Part shown: positions 1 to 13,337 of the stretch, in pieces
Layout of the letters: each line of letters opens with the position of its first letter
How positions within the stretch are numbered: the first letter of the stretch is position 1
From: Lota lota
Taxonomy: Eukaryota; Chordata; Actinopteri; Gadiformes; Lotidae
Direction: 5' to 3'
Length of the DNA stretch: 64,000 nucleotides
Assembly (NCBI GenBank): GCA_026745465.1
Contig: JACYXH010000772.1
Span: 7,631,385 to 7,695,384 of the forward strand
Program-made: the position numbers and the translations under genes
Notes under the pieces: generated by a model
Told to the model about the DNA's origin: nothing
Seen by the model: only the letters and a program-made list of their open reading frames with translations
The model's database searches: none

Positions 1-382
1 CGGCTTCTTTCTTTCTTCCTTTTCTATTATTTATTTTTCACACGGGCACTCACACTTAAGTCACTCTGGACGAGAGGAGCTGCAGCTCAAAATGTTAACA
101 CATGTTCTTTCCCAGGCCGGTGAGGAGCTGGGTGTTAGCTCTCACTGCGCTGCCTGCTCTGTTCCGCGCGGCAGCAGCCATCCCCATGTTGTTGTGTTTG
201 GCGGGCTTGTCCGCTAACTGTCAGCGCAGTATCTCCTTACGCTGATGAATGGGAAGTTTCCAGACCTTTCCCAAAGCCCGCGTTCCCGTGGTTCCCCTGG
301 TTCCCCTGGTTCTGACGCTTCATCTATAGAGGAATGGCCAAGAAAACAACGGCCTCCTCCGCTTGTCTGCCAGCCTCCCTTG

Positions 383-454
383 AGGGAGGGAGGGAGGGAG
401 GGAGGGAGGGAGGGAGGGAGGGAGGGAGGGAGGGAGGGAGGGAGGGAGGGAGGG
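383..454. repeat. (GGGA)n microsatellite
   Basis: About 18 uninterrupted GGGA units. It is purine-only on the plus strand and could in principle fold as a G-quadruplex. Confidence 0.95.
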
Positions 455-1652
455 AAAATAGAGTCCTGCCGTCTGAGCTAATTTTATTTAAAAAACGCCC
501 CTCCAGAATGGGAGCTACAAACAGTAAAGAAGGAATAAGGAAAGAAAGAAAGAGTGGGACAGATGGTGGAAGACGCTAATGCGGATACAGATCCAAAATA
601 TAGAGCTGTCTTTGAAAGAAAAAACAAATGACAAAAAGCCGGAACAGTGAGAGAACCTAAGCCTGAATAAAAGAGAGAGCGAGCGAGATGAAGTGAGGGA
701 AATGATACGGAGTGTACATAAGACGAAAGGAGAGCAATCCCTTTTAACGGTGAACACGTGAATATCAGGCCTGTAGGGATCGCGCCTCGGTGTGTGAAAC
801 GGAGATAAAATCGATTAGCTTGTCCAGTGACCCGGCGAGTGCACGCCCCCCCTCCCCCCCATTGCGCCACTCTGCCACAGGCCTGACAGAGACATCCAGG
901 CCCTAGGGCCTCCGGGGGCCCCTTCTAGACACTGAGGTGAACAGTGTGGTGCCCTCCTGTCAAACTAAAAGCCTCAAGCACCCGCGGAACAACAAACCAT
1001 GGCGAAATGCTTCGCCGCTCGCCCATTCCACTAGAGACACCAGACGAGGGGAAAGGACACTACACATGCAATATTTGGCAATACCAGGACTACTTTCTAG
1101 GAGTCAAAACTTGAAATACTATCAAAACAATTTTTATCAAGAATATGAACTCTTATCCTCATACCAGACAGAGAATTCTTTCTATTTCACAGATATTTAA
1201 ACTTCATCACTGTTGAAAACTTTACCCTTTTTCATGTCATTATATTTTACAATAGTAAAACAAGAACTTAACTCTATGTACAGTACAAGTTACTGTTTGT
1301 TTACTTGGTTTCAGGGAAACAAGCTGTCTAGGTCATTGCAGCGACATTCCATCCAAATCCTGGAGAGTTGCGTCCACCTGTTATGAAGCCCCTGTTGAAA
1401 AAAGCCTTCAAACGTCTTTCTATTCTTCTCGCGTCTTGTTTTCCTCCCAGGGCTTCCTGCGACAGATCTCTGGGTGAGGAGCACACCTTTGATTCCAGGC
1501 TCATTGTGGTGGATCTGACCCCTGGGGGTCAGAGAGTAGAATAGCTTGTGGATGTGTTACCACCACCTAGCTCTTCTCTCTGCCATTACAATAATATTTC
1601 TTTGGTACTTTAGGATGCTAACACTAATCAAAACAGGACATCCTGGGCCGGA

Positions 1653-1810
<158 letters not shown>

Positions 1811-2219
1811 CTATCCCTCTCTGTCTCCCTCTTCGCCTCTCTCTCTCTATCTGTCTCTCATGTCACTGGGCCCGCTCACCCCGACCGCTACGTGTGTTTT
1901 TTTGTCAGCGGAGGTTCGACAATCCCAGGAAACCATGAGATGGGGGTGAGGGGAGGGGAGCGGGGAGCGGGGAGCGGGGCGCTCATCAAAGCGCCGAGCG
2001 GGAGGTCCTCGGCCTTCGGAATGCGGTGTGGAAAGGAATCTCTCTACTGTCCTATTGTTCCCCCCCACCCACCCACCCCACCCCCCACCCGGCTTCCTCA
2101 GTCTCATCCCGTAGCGCAGCTTCCAGTTCACTTACAGGTAAGCAGCACTAATCAGCCTCGCATTCCTCCTCCTCCTCACCGCCTCATTACTTCCTCCCAG
2201 TGCGACCCCGGCTCACCCG

Positions 2220-2221
<2 letters not shown>

Positions 2222-2256
<35 letters not shown>

Positions 2257-2510
2257 TACACACACAAACATCACACACAAAAACATCACATGCATGGGTG
2301 GATACACACACATGCACATACACATATACATCACACACATCACACACGCACCCGCATTACACATGCATGCGCGGGTACACACGCGCACACACATGCGTAC
2401 ACATGCACGTCACACACACACTCACACACGGTCATACATTCACACGTGGGTACACACGCATGCACTTACATGTATACACACACACACATAAGCACACACA
2501 TACATAGACT
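2222..2510. repeat. Compound CA-rich microsatellite
   Basis: A perfect (CA)n run at the left end grades into imperfect CA, CACG and CATA units. Several overlapping His/Thr-rich open frames over it are artefacts. Confidence 0.9.
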
Positions 2511-3197
2511 TGAGAGAGGAAAATCAGGATGAAGATGAAGATAACACCGTTATCTTCATCCTCACAGCCCAATCAGATGTAGTGCTCTCAATGATACAGT
2601 CTTGGAATGGATGGATGTTGGATAAGTACAAATATACCAAATAAACATAAATGATACATTATGATACATTATGATTATTATCAAGTTATCTTCCTTCTTA
2701 ACTTAGAAGTACTTGTAAGTATCTATATGCAATACACAGAACTACCGTTCTACAGCCATGTCAATCAAATATGACAAATGTAACAACTTCACATGGTAGA
2801 CATGAATCTATAAACTCCAAAACAAACAAAGTGAACACAAATGACTCATAGCCTTTCAGTTACAAATACAAGATAATCCCACCATGTAAGTCTATTCTTT
2901 GTTCTTTTTGTTTTTGTGTGTGTCTCTCACTGTATCCATCAACGTGTTGAAAGTCTAACCGCTGCGCACCAGTTGCTATCAGATGTAATAAGGTGAATGT
3001 GGCGTGGTACAAAACATCATCAGGAAGGCCCTGACTTTGATCACATCGCCTCCCCTCATGTCTCCCATCCTGCAGGAGGTCAGAGGTCACAGCTTAATGA
3101 GGCTCAGACTAAAGAGGGTGGGGGGGGGTGTGGGGGGGGGGCATAGGGGCTAGACTATGGTGGAGATGAAATGTGTTAATACATCAAACACACTCAT

Positions 3198-3600
3198 GTA
3201 AGTACGGGATGCACACACACGTGTGCACGCACGTACGGTGGCGCGCACACACACACGCACACACACACACACACCTGACTGCCCTGGTCCCGTCCTCCCT
3301 CATCAGATGTGAGGGAGTGTGCATGACCTGATCTCTCTTCTCTCCTCCTCCTCCTCCTCAAATGTTAATCATTAATTAAGATGCTTTGCTTCCTTTCTCT
3401 CCATCTTTCTTCTTAGCTCTCTTTTTCTCTCTTTCTTTCTTATCTATCTCTCCCTATCGCTCTCCCTTTCTCTCTCTCTCTCTCTCCTCCTCTCTCTCTC
3501 CCCTCTTCTCTCTCTCCCTCTCTCTTATCTTTTTCTCTCTCTACTGCTCTCTCACTCTATCTTTCTCTCTCTCTCCATCCCTTTGGCCCACTCCACCCAG
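3198..3600. repeat. CA block followed by long pyrimidine-rich tract
   Basis: Imperfect CA/CG dinucleotides run to about 3275. From about 3335 to 3590 a CT-rich tract of imperfect TCTC and CTTT units follows. No coding signal. Confidence 0.8.
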
Positions 3601-4430
3601 GGAGATCCCCGAGTGGCGCTGGAACAAACTGTTATCGTCGTGCACACACAGCGATTGTTAGATAATTCCTGTTTGTGGCCGCACTGCCTCACATTTGTGA
3701 GAAATAAAAAATAAAATGGCCGCTGCTCTCCATTAACCTTTCCTAAGGATGACCTTTTCTTAAACAAACCATAACTCACGGTAACATTTTCCCGCCACAG
3801 AATTTTGAGGTTTGAATTCTGTTGATTTGAGGTTCGAGAGCAAGATGTGTTTTTTCCATATAATACAAATGGTTTAATTTAAATTATTTCAAATGAACAG
3901 GCAGTAAGGCTTTGATGAATGCAATTGAACAGCAACAAACATACTAGGGATCTTCTGTTTGTATTTCTCCCTTTTATGTTGTTGTGATGGTTTTCTTTCC
4001 ATAAAGACCCATTTCTCTGGAGTAGTATGACTGAGTTAATTGGTGTGAGGCATGGAGCGGTAGCGCTGGTTTCTACCACCTGCTCAAGGTAATTGATTAG
4101 AACATAAAATGATTGAAGTTCTTTAATTAGCTAACAGACATTGTTTCTCAAGCCAACACTCGAGTGCTAACAGTAAATTGCCTCATTAATAGACTGTGAC
4201 AAAATGCAGCATCAGCAATGCGCTGACGTTATAACTGCTCAGACATCATATTGCAACACAAATCAGTTTGATGTCAGGGGAAACTTTTGAACTCAGCAAA
4301 ATGTCATTTATCGCAGAGCAATTGGCAATAAATAAAAATCTCATGGCACGTGTCTCGGACAACTGATCTGTATACTTGCACTTTGTGTCAACAAAGTAGA
4401 CAAAGCGATTTTACTAGCCAGTGATAACTG
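3600..4430. other. AT-rich unique sequence, possible regulatory DNA
   Basis: About 800 bp free of simple repeats and long open frames, in sharp contrast with its flanks. It contains homeodomain-like TTAATTAG and CATTAAT strings and ACAAAG (SOX/TCF-like) strings near 4390. Its complexity and lack of coding signal would suit a conserved non-coding element, but conservation cannot be seen from one sequence. Confidence 0.3.
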
Positions 4431-4531
4431 AAACACACACATATTCAAAAATATCCACTTTACCCCTGTCTGTCCCCACCAACTGCACACCAATGCAATC
4501 ACTCTCTCTCACACAGCACACAAACAACAAA

Positions 4532-4572
<41 letters not shown>

Positions 4573-4729
4573 ACACAAACACACACCCTCCTATACACAC
4601 ACATAGACACACATAAATACACACACACACCCACATCCACACCCACACACGTGCACTCACTTTCACTCTCACTTACCCGCACAGACACACACATACACAT
4701 TCCCACATTGCACACCCATACACACAAAA

Positions 4730-4772
<43 letters not shown>
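4430..4772. repeat. CA-rich microsatellite block
   Basis: Two perfect (CA)n runs (about 4534-4567 and 4733-4770) joined by imperfect CA units. Open frames over it on both strands are artefacts. Confidence 0.9.
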
Positions 4773-4773
<1 letters not shown>

Positions 4774-4935
4774 CCTCCAAGAATATCCTTTGCTTGGGAC
4801 CCCTCTGTTGATAATGACCTCAGCCTTGGCACGGCGCAGGGCCAGACCAGACTGTCGGCAGACCAGGGGTCTTTGTGTGGAATCCCTATCTCTAACTCCC
4901 TGACCTTTTGGGCTGGTGGGCCCGGTGGGGCCAGG

Positions 4936-4967
4936 AGGGGGGGGGGGGGGGTGGGGGGGGGGGGGGG
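4936..4967. repeat. Poly-G run
   Basis: About 32 bases of G broken by one T. It is one of several homopolymeric G/C runs in the left 13 kb, with others at 5483-5501, 6049-6079 (C) and 12857-12874. The lengths may be imprecise, since such runs are hard to sequence. Confidence 0.9.
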
Positions 4968-5040
4968 CACTTTTTATTTTTTATTTAGAAGGGATATGGC
5001 TCGCTCATTGTTCTGTGTTGGTACCACTTCCGTGTGGTAA

Positions 5041-5169
5041 ACACACACACCGCAGTTCCCAGGCTTCAACCCGCCCCTTGCCATGGGTCCCCACCTCACC
5101 ACCATCATTACAACCCCACCACACCCCACATAACCACCCCCCCACCCCCACCCCCCCCCCACACCCCCC

Positions 5170-5212
<43 letters not shown>
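5041..5212. repeat. C/CA-rich low-complexity tract
   Basis: CCCCACC-type low complexity ending in a perfect (CA)n run at about 5178-5210. Confidence 0.85.
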
Positions 5213-5213
<1 letters not shown>

Positions 5214-5501
5214 AACAGACAAATACACACACCTTCCTCCATGTTGCAACACATTGTTTTGTGGTTTGGGCAACTTAAGCAGCCCCCTTCCCCCACCACC
5301 ATCACAAACAAACACATAAACAAAATTGCATCTTTAGCAAGACGTACACACACACTCACAAACACAACAACAATAACAAAGACTTAAAACAATCAAACGC
5401 TGCACTACAAATTGACCTGTCTGTGCAGCATGTCACTATGACAACCTAACACAACACTTTTATTGATATGGAAACAGTATGTGGGGGGGGGGGGGGGGGG
5501 G

Positions 5502-7450
5502 CTAACAGCGGCATTCAGGACTACTGTGTTGTTTTTTAAGTTTATTGTTGTTTATTAAGACACGGGGGACGGAATTACATGTGTAGACACAATGGCAGGG
5601 ACCAGAGAATGGGACTGAAAATAGAGTTAACCGAAATGTGTGGCTGTTTGTGTGTGGGTAGGTAGGGCCCTTGGGGAAAGCTAGACCCCTGGGGGCCTCT
5701 GTGGGCCCGGTACAGGGTTCTGGAAGCTCTGGGACAAGGCCATCCTTCAAGTGGGTGACAACTGCCATTTACAAACCCCTAACCTGATCACCACCGCTCT
5801 CCTGGTCGGCACGATTCATTAAAATCAAAGCACCCTCGGAGGAGTGTTTTTTTTTTAAATTAATACATAGATGTAGTTAAGAGAAAAGAGAGAGGGAGAG
5901 AGGGAGAAAGTGGGGGGAGAAATTAAGTGAGAGAGAAAGAGAGAGAGAGAGAAAGCCTTCTCTTTTCACGAGAGGAAAGTGGCCAACAGGTCAAACAGAT
6001 GGAGGCGTTGATGGATGAGGGGTCCTGAATCACAGTCAAACTACCTCCCTCCCCCCCCCCCCCCCCCCCCCCCCCCCCCACCTACCCGCCCCTACCAGTC
6101 ACATCCTAACACCGAGACCCCAACACACATTACCACAAATAAAACATCCAGCAGGGCACATTTGGGCACACAGGATAGCTGTACATGAGCTAAAGCAGCT
6201 AAAGTAGTTAAAATAATGTGTATTCTTAATGTGAGCTGCAGACATTTGTGTTTAAGTTGTGTGGTGTGTCTACACCTTGCATTTGTTTTTAATGTCAAAT
6301 GTTGTGTTTCACAGAAAAATAAGTTACATTTTTCAATACTTGTTGCAAGACATGTCATGATACCAGGAATTCCCATAGCCTAGTAAACCTTTGCAACAGG
6401 CAACGCGCATGCAAGATCGCCTCTATGGGACAACAAGGCGACATAATTGGCTCTTTCTTTCCTAGCGCCTGCCCACTCCCTCTCACCTTTGAAATTGCCC
6501 GATCTATTAACCGTTTTAATGAGCTCCGCTGAACAAACGCAAAATGCATGGCCCATTGCACAATATGAGGGGGACGCACTTCTCGGACTTGGAATCGAGA
6601 GGCTCTGATACACAGCAACAACAAGAAAGGCACTCCACTGCGTCCAAGCGTTCTGGGATTTTACGCGCATGCCGAGGGCAGCCAGGCACGCAATCACTCG
6701 AACAACAATTACCAAATGTGTATAAAATATCTGTTCGATTAATTGATTTTAAGATTATAAATAAAACATTTGACATTACCAGAGCAAAGTACCCTAGCCG
6801 CGTCAACGTTTTTATTTACAATCTAAAATCATCGATGATGCTTATTGTGCCCCCATGGCTGCACTAAAGGACCCACTGAGAACAAGTTTTAGTGAAGTAG
6901 GCGTTTCTGTGGTGCGCCACGTCACAACTTGGGCATGTGGACAAATCAGTCAGTCGTCATCAATCACTTTTCCGTTCACCACCTCTCCATCACCTCACCC
7001 CCTTCAGTACCGTCACCCATTTAACGTACCAATATTTTCCACGGCGCACGAAGGCCTACTTGCCGCCATTTCTCTGGACAGGGAGACACACACTGAACAC
7101 ATTTACCAGCAGACCTCTTATGAGGGGGTCTGGGAATTTAAATATTCACTGTTGACATTGTGCAGAACTGGCTCGGGGCCAGAACGGGTCCAGTCCTCTA
7201 AGGACCGATGTGCCATACGTCTGAGAATTTCAGAACATTTTCTCCATCAAACTTATGAGGTCTCTTCATCTTCCATCTCGAGTAAACGCCAATATTTATT
7301 CCCTTATTTTCAGAATCTTAGGTTTAAAAGTTTAAAGTTATACGTATAGGAAGGACCAGTCTTGCTCCTTGCTGTTTCTAATATAAACATCTTCAATGTT
7401 ACGCACACAAAATGAGGTTGCGCGTGCGTGTATGCATTTATGAGCGTGTG
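5502..7450. other. Gene-free stretch
   Basis: Contains a GA-rich patch (about 5885-5955) and a poly-C run (6049-6079). An open frame of 164 codons lies on the plus strand at 6855-7349, but I recognise no family in it and see no splice or codon-use support. I therefore leave it uncalled. Confidence 0.4.
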
Positions 7451-7454
7451 TGCG

Positions 7455-7458
7455 TGCA

Positions 7459-7526
<68 letters not shown>

Positions 7527-7527
7527 T
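7455..7527. repeat. (GT)n microsatellite
   Basis: A TG dinucleotide run with imperfect ends (GCGTG, GTATG). Confidence 0.95.
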
Positions 7528-10390
7528 GCGTGCTGGCGCGCATGAAAATGTGTGATTGTGTTTAACAAGGGCAAAACCAGTTAATAATTTTGTCGTTTAG
7601 GCCTAGAGTCAATTAGAAATGCCAATATAAGTATTGTGAAAATGTGTGCATCATTAATTTGACTGAACTACTGAACGTGTTTCATTTAATCCCTTCTCAA
7701 ATGGCTTTCGTCGTTCGATTGAGACCAACTTAAAATAAAATAGAAATCAAACATAAGAACTCATTGCAGCTATAAAAAGGCAGTTCTGGTTAATTAACAA
7801 CAGATTTCCGCCTTTAATCTGACATTAAGGATTTTACCTTTTTCAGCACAAATTCAGGTCCAGTTGTAAACGGATGTAGCCCAACAACTATAAACGAATT
7901 TAATTTCAATGGCTATGGATATATGTGAAATACCGATAAATAGATTTGATTATTTATTTTATTTATTTAAAATACCCATTATGAAGCGAATGAGGATGAG
8001 AACAAGTGAACCAGGCAAAATAATGAATGTAAAGAAACTTGGAGAATATGGTCTCGAAATATATTATTACATGTAGTCCTCGGTTTGAATCCTCTCATAT
8101 GGCCTTTTTTTTATTGATGTTTTTTTTATTGTAGAAATTCTTGATATGGTACAGCCATAATTTAATAAAATAAACCCTCTTGAAATCGATTGACAAAATC
8201 ATGTTAAGTAAACATAAACATATTTTACATGAACTATTAATCCTTGATTAACATGTGTACAAAAGAACGCAACAGCCCATGGTCTGTATAGTCCACTTGC
8301 ATTAACCAACAACCACAATAACCTTAAATTGTCCCTAGATGTTGCACCTGAAACGTTCATGCACATAAAACGTGTGAAACGGTTATTAAGTCAACTGTAA
8401 AAACTGCAAAAGCTTCAATTCAATCTGAAAACATTTAATCTTTAAACATGACCTTACATCATGGCATTCAGTTCACTCCGGTAGCCTACACGTAACACGA
8501 CGGACCTATCTATTACATATCCCATTGAACCTTTTATAAACGATGACAATGACCACTGGTGCCAGCTTACATTTAGACCACGCAGATTGTAGTTTTGTCG
8601 CAGTTTGTCCTTCTTCTCTGAGAAGAGTCTCTCTATATATTTTCTGTAGTGCTCCTCCAACAAACGAAAGTTGCTTGTCCCAGCGTCTGTATGTAGCAGT
8701 CATACCCTGACACTGGACTTAAGGCTGCGCTGCAGCGCCCACTACATGCAACGGCAATTCCGATGCTGGAGCGGAGAATTGCAAAGTTCACCCCATCGTT
8801 CGCTCAACTTTTAACTTAGGTTATCCCGTACGAGGTTAATGCGCTATTTTCGCGACAAGAGTGGAACTGGAAGGCACTGACAACATAAACACCAAATATC
8901 TAACCGACGGCTATACAGATAGAAGTGCGTGGAAAACTACGGCTGTTACTGTAACGACTCATGGATGCGAACACAGCGATAGATAGACAGCCTATAGGTA
9001 TAAGATGGCAGTTTGAAAAGGCAAAGAAAGGAATGTTGCACCTACTTGTAGCAAGTTTCCGTGCCCTTCCTTTGGACCTCATGGTGCCAGTCTTTCGGCG
9101 TGGGGTTTGTTTGATTGTTTTTCTTGGATGTTTTCCTCCTTTTTCTTTTTTCCTCTGTCCTTTTCTCTTGTGTTTCTCAATCCAGACTCGCTATCTATCG
9201 TGCATTGTCAGTTTGGACACCTTCGCACATGCGCACACCACTAGCCGCCAGCGCCGCCAGAAAAAGTTTGGGACGATTGATCACTTGATATAACTGATCT
9301 CGTCAGATGGCACTCGCAAAGATCCCTCCGTTTCAGGGTTTCAAGGATCACTGAGTCATAACGTCGAGTAGGCTATAGTCAGCGCCCCGGATCTACGGAG
9401 AGCCGAGGACATTCATTAGAACGATCTTCAATATACAAAGAGCACCTTTGTGTTGAAATTGTGTCACATTAATCAATGTCTCCTTAAATTACCAATGTTG
9501 AATGTATTCATTAATTACAATTAATTGGTTTGTATAGGCTAGGGCAATTTAATTGTGTTTTTAACCATGGTATAACGACCACTGGAAAATGAATGAAAAA
9601 CTTCCATTCTCCCAAATGAGCGTTCAACTGACTAGCCTACATTTGAATGCTCAGTTTCTCCCCCCTCGTGACAATTATTAATATGTAAAGCATCAAATAT
9701 TCTCATGGGGAAAGCCGGATGTCGGATATTACTTTAACCAGAAGGAAACATTTCCGTTATATTATATATTTCTCTAAATGGTTTGTATTATGTTAAACAA
9801 TTAAGGGGGTAGCACCATACTGATATCATACATTATTTGTATCGTTTTCAGGCTTGAATTTCGATTAAGTTAAATGTTATACTTTTTCAGGTAGGCTAAT
9901 TTATTCAGACATCGATTTTAATACTGAGATAGTCCTGTGAATGGGCCATTGAATATTAAGCATGCAACCTGTGAGTGATCAAATTGGTCCATTTAGGTCG
10001 AAGATGGTTGCTAAACATTACGTTTTTCAATAAAACCTCTGATTTGAAGCATTATTCATCAAGAATATCCAATCGAATTCCGCAAATTTTTCCTAAGGTA
10101 GATTAAGCCTAACGGGAGAATTTCATGGCGTGATCTCACAAATTAACTTTTGCTGTGGGAACACGCTTCGTGGATTTACAGTTATTGGGAGTCGTTTAGT
10201 ATTGAGTAATTTAGCAGGCGCTTTAATCCAAAGCAATTACGATTAAGATACAACTCACTATAAGAAGCAGTAGGGGTTAGGCAAATTTATATATTTGTCA
10301 TTACAATTGACTTAATACAGGACAGCAGGCAAGATCAATTCAAAATTGATCAACTTTAAAACGGAAAACTGTTTTAGTGTTAGGACTGTA
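7528..10390. other. AT-rich gene-free stretch
   Basis: Nearly 2.9 kb of AT-rich unique sequence without simple repeats. Open frames reach only about 110 codons and none is recognisable. Part of a dispersed fish repeat signature (GCGCTTTAATCCAAAGC type) is visible near 10207-10275. The rest may be regulatory or neutral. Confidence 0.45.
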
Positions 10391-10396
10391 TCCATC

Positions 10397-10400
<4 letters not shown>

Positions 10401-10476
<76 letters not shown>

Positions 10477-10482
10477 TGTGTG

Positions 10483-10549
<67 letters not shown>

Positions 10550-10583
10550 AAGAAGAACGTGAGTAAATGTTGTGAGCGAGAGA

Positions 10584-10626
<43 letters not shown>
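10401..10626. repeat. Compound (GT)n-(GA)n-(CA)n microsatellite
   Basis: About 95 bp of GT, then about 44 bp of GA and a poly-G run, then a (AC)n run at about 10585-10626. Three dinucleotide classes lie side by side. Confidence 0.95.
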
Positions 10627-10629
<3 letters not shown>

Positions 10630-13300
10630 GAGAGAGATTGCATGTGCGTTCCTGTAGTGCGTCCATAGGAGCCAAGTGGGTGGTATATAGTTGAATATTG
10701 TGAAACCTCTTTAATTATATTTATATTGTGAACAGACGATTTTAGGATTTCATTGAGTGAAACGGCCGTTCGTCATTTAACTAAGAGAGACTTACACGGA
10801 TTCTTTGGTGTGGTTGTACCTCACTCTACCTCTCTACTCTAATGACATAAATGGTGCTATTAAGTTGGCTGTAGGCCTGCGTCTGCACCACGCCTACAGG
10901 GTGCCGCGCCGCGCACAACCTTCTGAAACCCGCGCACACACGTCTCAAGGCAGCAGCGAGGCAGCGCGCTCAATTAGCCTATAAATGGAAACAGTTTTCA
11001 TTCAGTGTAATATAACTAACTGTATACTTTCGCCTCCACCTCACTCACGGTGCGCCCCTTTGCTTCTCACTGCATATTTTAATTCGATGCGCTGATCTCA
11101 GTTTGGCGAGTCTGGGGCAGGGTCCGGGGGAGTGGCACTGATTTCCCATCGCCCTGTGCGGTTGTAACTATTAGAAATTAATTGGGTTCAAGACCCCACT
11201 ATTGCAAGTATAGCTAAATTGTTGGCTCGTTTCTCCTTCAAGTCACTTTTAAATCACATTAAATAATACCAATATAGTAATAGATAGCCCATGTTAACAT
11301 ATGGGCTAATTAATGATTGTACAAGGTGATAAAGCCTAATTCAAGTAATAACAATAGTCTATGTTTCAATTTAATAATAATAAGAAATAAATAAATAAAT
11401 AATAAGAAATAAAAACAATAAAATTGACGTTAATCAAAGTGACAAGGAGCCTGGGGCCATAGAAAATTACTATCGCCCGTGTGAGCTTGCAAAGTAATCA
11501 ATCAATTTATCAACAGGAATATTTATCATCCGCTGAACCTGAAACAAAGTGACGATGGAAGACAACAATTCTGAGTTAGCCTATTAAATACAATTAATTT
11601 AATTATAAAGTAGCGTACATTTTTGATAATTAAGACGACTTGTTTGTGATTTTTCCAAACCCTTACATTTTCATCCAGCAGTACCAACAACAGAACAATA
11701 ATATAAATAAAATACTAATAATTATTATTATTATGATAACAAAAACATGGTTGAATATAGGCCTATAGGCTTTATTTTTGATAGGCTAAGATTAACTCAC
11801 TTTCTTCTTATAAAACTGAGGACTATATCCCAATCGCCTGAAATAGGCCTTTTTGTGGGTGAAAAAAAAATCTATCATAGCCCATTGACCAAGTAAAACA
11901 TAGGTAAAGATGATCATTTCTATTCGAATCCGTTTGATTGCCCTTTCAAATTTCATAAAATGTACAATCATATAGGTCTATCCTATCTAATCTTAGTGAT
12001 AAAGTCATGCTGTCTATGTGAACAAATCATGTATGGTGTGTTAATATGCGTAGAAAGTTAGCAGTTCCGTTAAGTATTTCTTATGAGATTTCTGATTAAA
12101 CTGCTGCTCTCTCAGAGACCAGCAGAAATAAGATAAGTCAACAAGTCTAATAAAAAAGACAAGGAGTTAGGTAACTTGCTGTATCAATATATTATAAATA
12201 ATTGAATAAATAAATGGGCACTTGGGTAAGAGAGGTAAACAGTGAGGGTAGGGTTAGGGTTAGGGTTAGGGTATGATAAAAAATAGGATTTGGATTTCAC
12301 ATCCTGCAGGCAGTTTTTATTTTCTTAAATTTGTGAGTTGATAGATTAGACCTAATAGCCTAGAAAATAATGTATTAGTTTGATCCCGTGATTTTACATT
12401 AGACAATTCGCGTCTCATTAATCTGACCCATAATACCGCAGGAAGCTGCGGTATTGGACTAATTAAAACCTCGCCATTTTATGAGATTTGTAATATAAGG
12501 TTTCCACCTAGTGGTGTCTTTGAGAACTGCTACTATTTCAAATCAGTAGCATGTCAAGATCCATCGACTTCACCCATTAGCCTATATACATATTATATTA
12601 TCTATTTGTATACATATTGCATTTAGCAGATGCTTTATAAATGCATCAAAGCCATCTTTAGGGGATTCCTTTTCCTTTTTTAAATGCATGGTAAAAATAA
12701 GCAAGTAAAGGTTTGGCATCTAGACTACCGATCTTGGGGTTAGAACCCACAACTTTTATGGATCTGAGTCAAACAAGCAGTTATGCCCTCTGTTTATTTA
12801 AAGCCTCACCTGTAAATGTTTATTAATTCATTCAAAATGCTAATTTTGGTATTATGGGGGGGGGGGGGGGGGGTGACGAGTGCATTATAACAGAGAACCC
12901 TTGAATTAATCAATGTCCAATGTTCACTAATCAAACAACTGCCAAAATGTGTCAAATTGTATAGGGAAAGTATATGCATGTATTACACCTATACAGAACA
13001 TGTAAAGATTGGCATATGAAGCATATTGGTGTTGGTATATGTGTTTGCATCAACTGAATACATTGAGATGAGCACAAGTGATTTGCTGAAAGCCGGGCAG
13101 ACCCACACAAAGTTTAACTGACTTCTAATGATCCTTCCGGGATTCAGGATCCAGCCAGAGAGACAGATAACAATTAGCCTGTGACACATTCTGGAACAAC
13201 TGTTGGATTTATTGAGCCGATGTTGGACAGAGTCATCAACAAGGATTCATCTACCTCTATCCTCGGTCAAAGAGATGCATCCTGCACGAGCGGCACAAAC
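10627..13300. other. Gene-free stretch with CpG patch, telomere-like tract and hairpin
   Basis: No gene is supported. At 10,880-10,975 a CpG-rich patch is followed by CCTATAAATGG, which looks promoter-like but leads into no recognisable exon. A telomere-like tract lies at 12246-12273, a perfect 10-bp hairpin at 12432-12455 and a poly-G run at 12857-12874. The rest is AT-rich. Confidence 0.4.
12246..12273 (+). repeat. Interstitial telomere-like (GGGTTA)n tract
   Basis: About four tandem GGGTTA units, the vertebrate telomere repeat, in AT-rich DNA far from any chromosome end signal. Short internal tracts of this kind are usually left by break repair. Confidence 0.8.
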
Positions 13301-13337
13301 ACACACGCGCGCGCGCGCACACACACACACACACACT
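13301..13337. repeat. (CG)n/(CA)n microsatellite
   Basis: A short CGCG run continuing into (AC)n. It is minor and has no coding context. Confidence 0.85.

Noticed and set aside
2130-2150. Perfect donor-like CAG/GTAAG after a proline-rich frame
   Set aside because: No recognisable exon or partner acceptor; the frame runs into a CA repeat.
6855-7349. 164-codon open frame on the plus strand
   Set aside because: No recognisable domain, no splice partners and no homologue I can recall. One frame of this length by chance in 64 kb is plausible.
8961-9293. 110-codon frame with a hydrophobic stretch (LIVFLGCFPPF...)
   Set aside because: T-rich DNA read as Phe/Leu gives a false membrane segment. The start is not well placed and nothing links to it.
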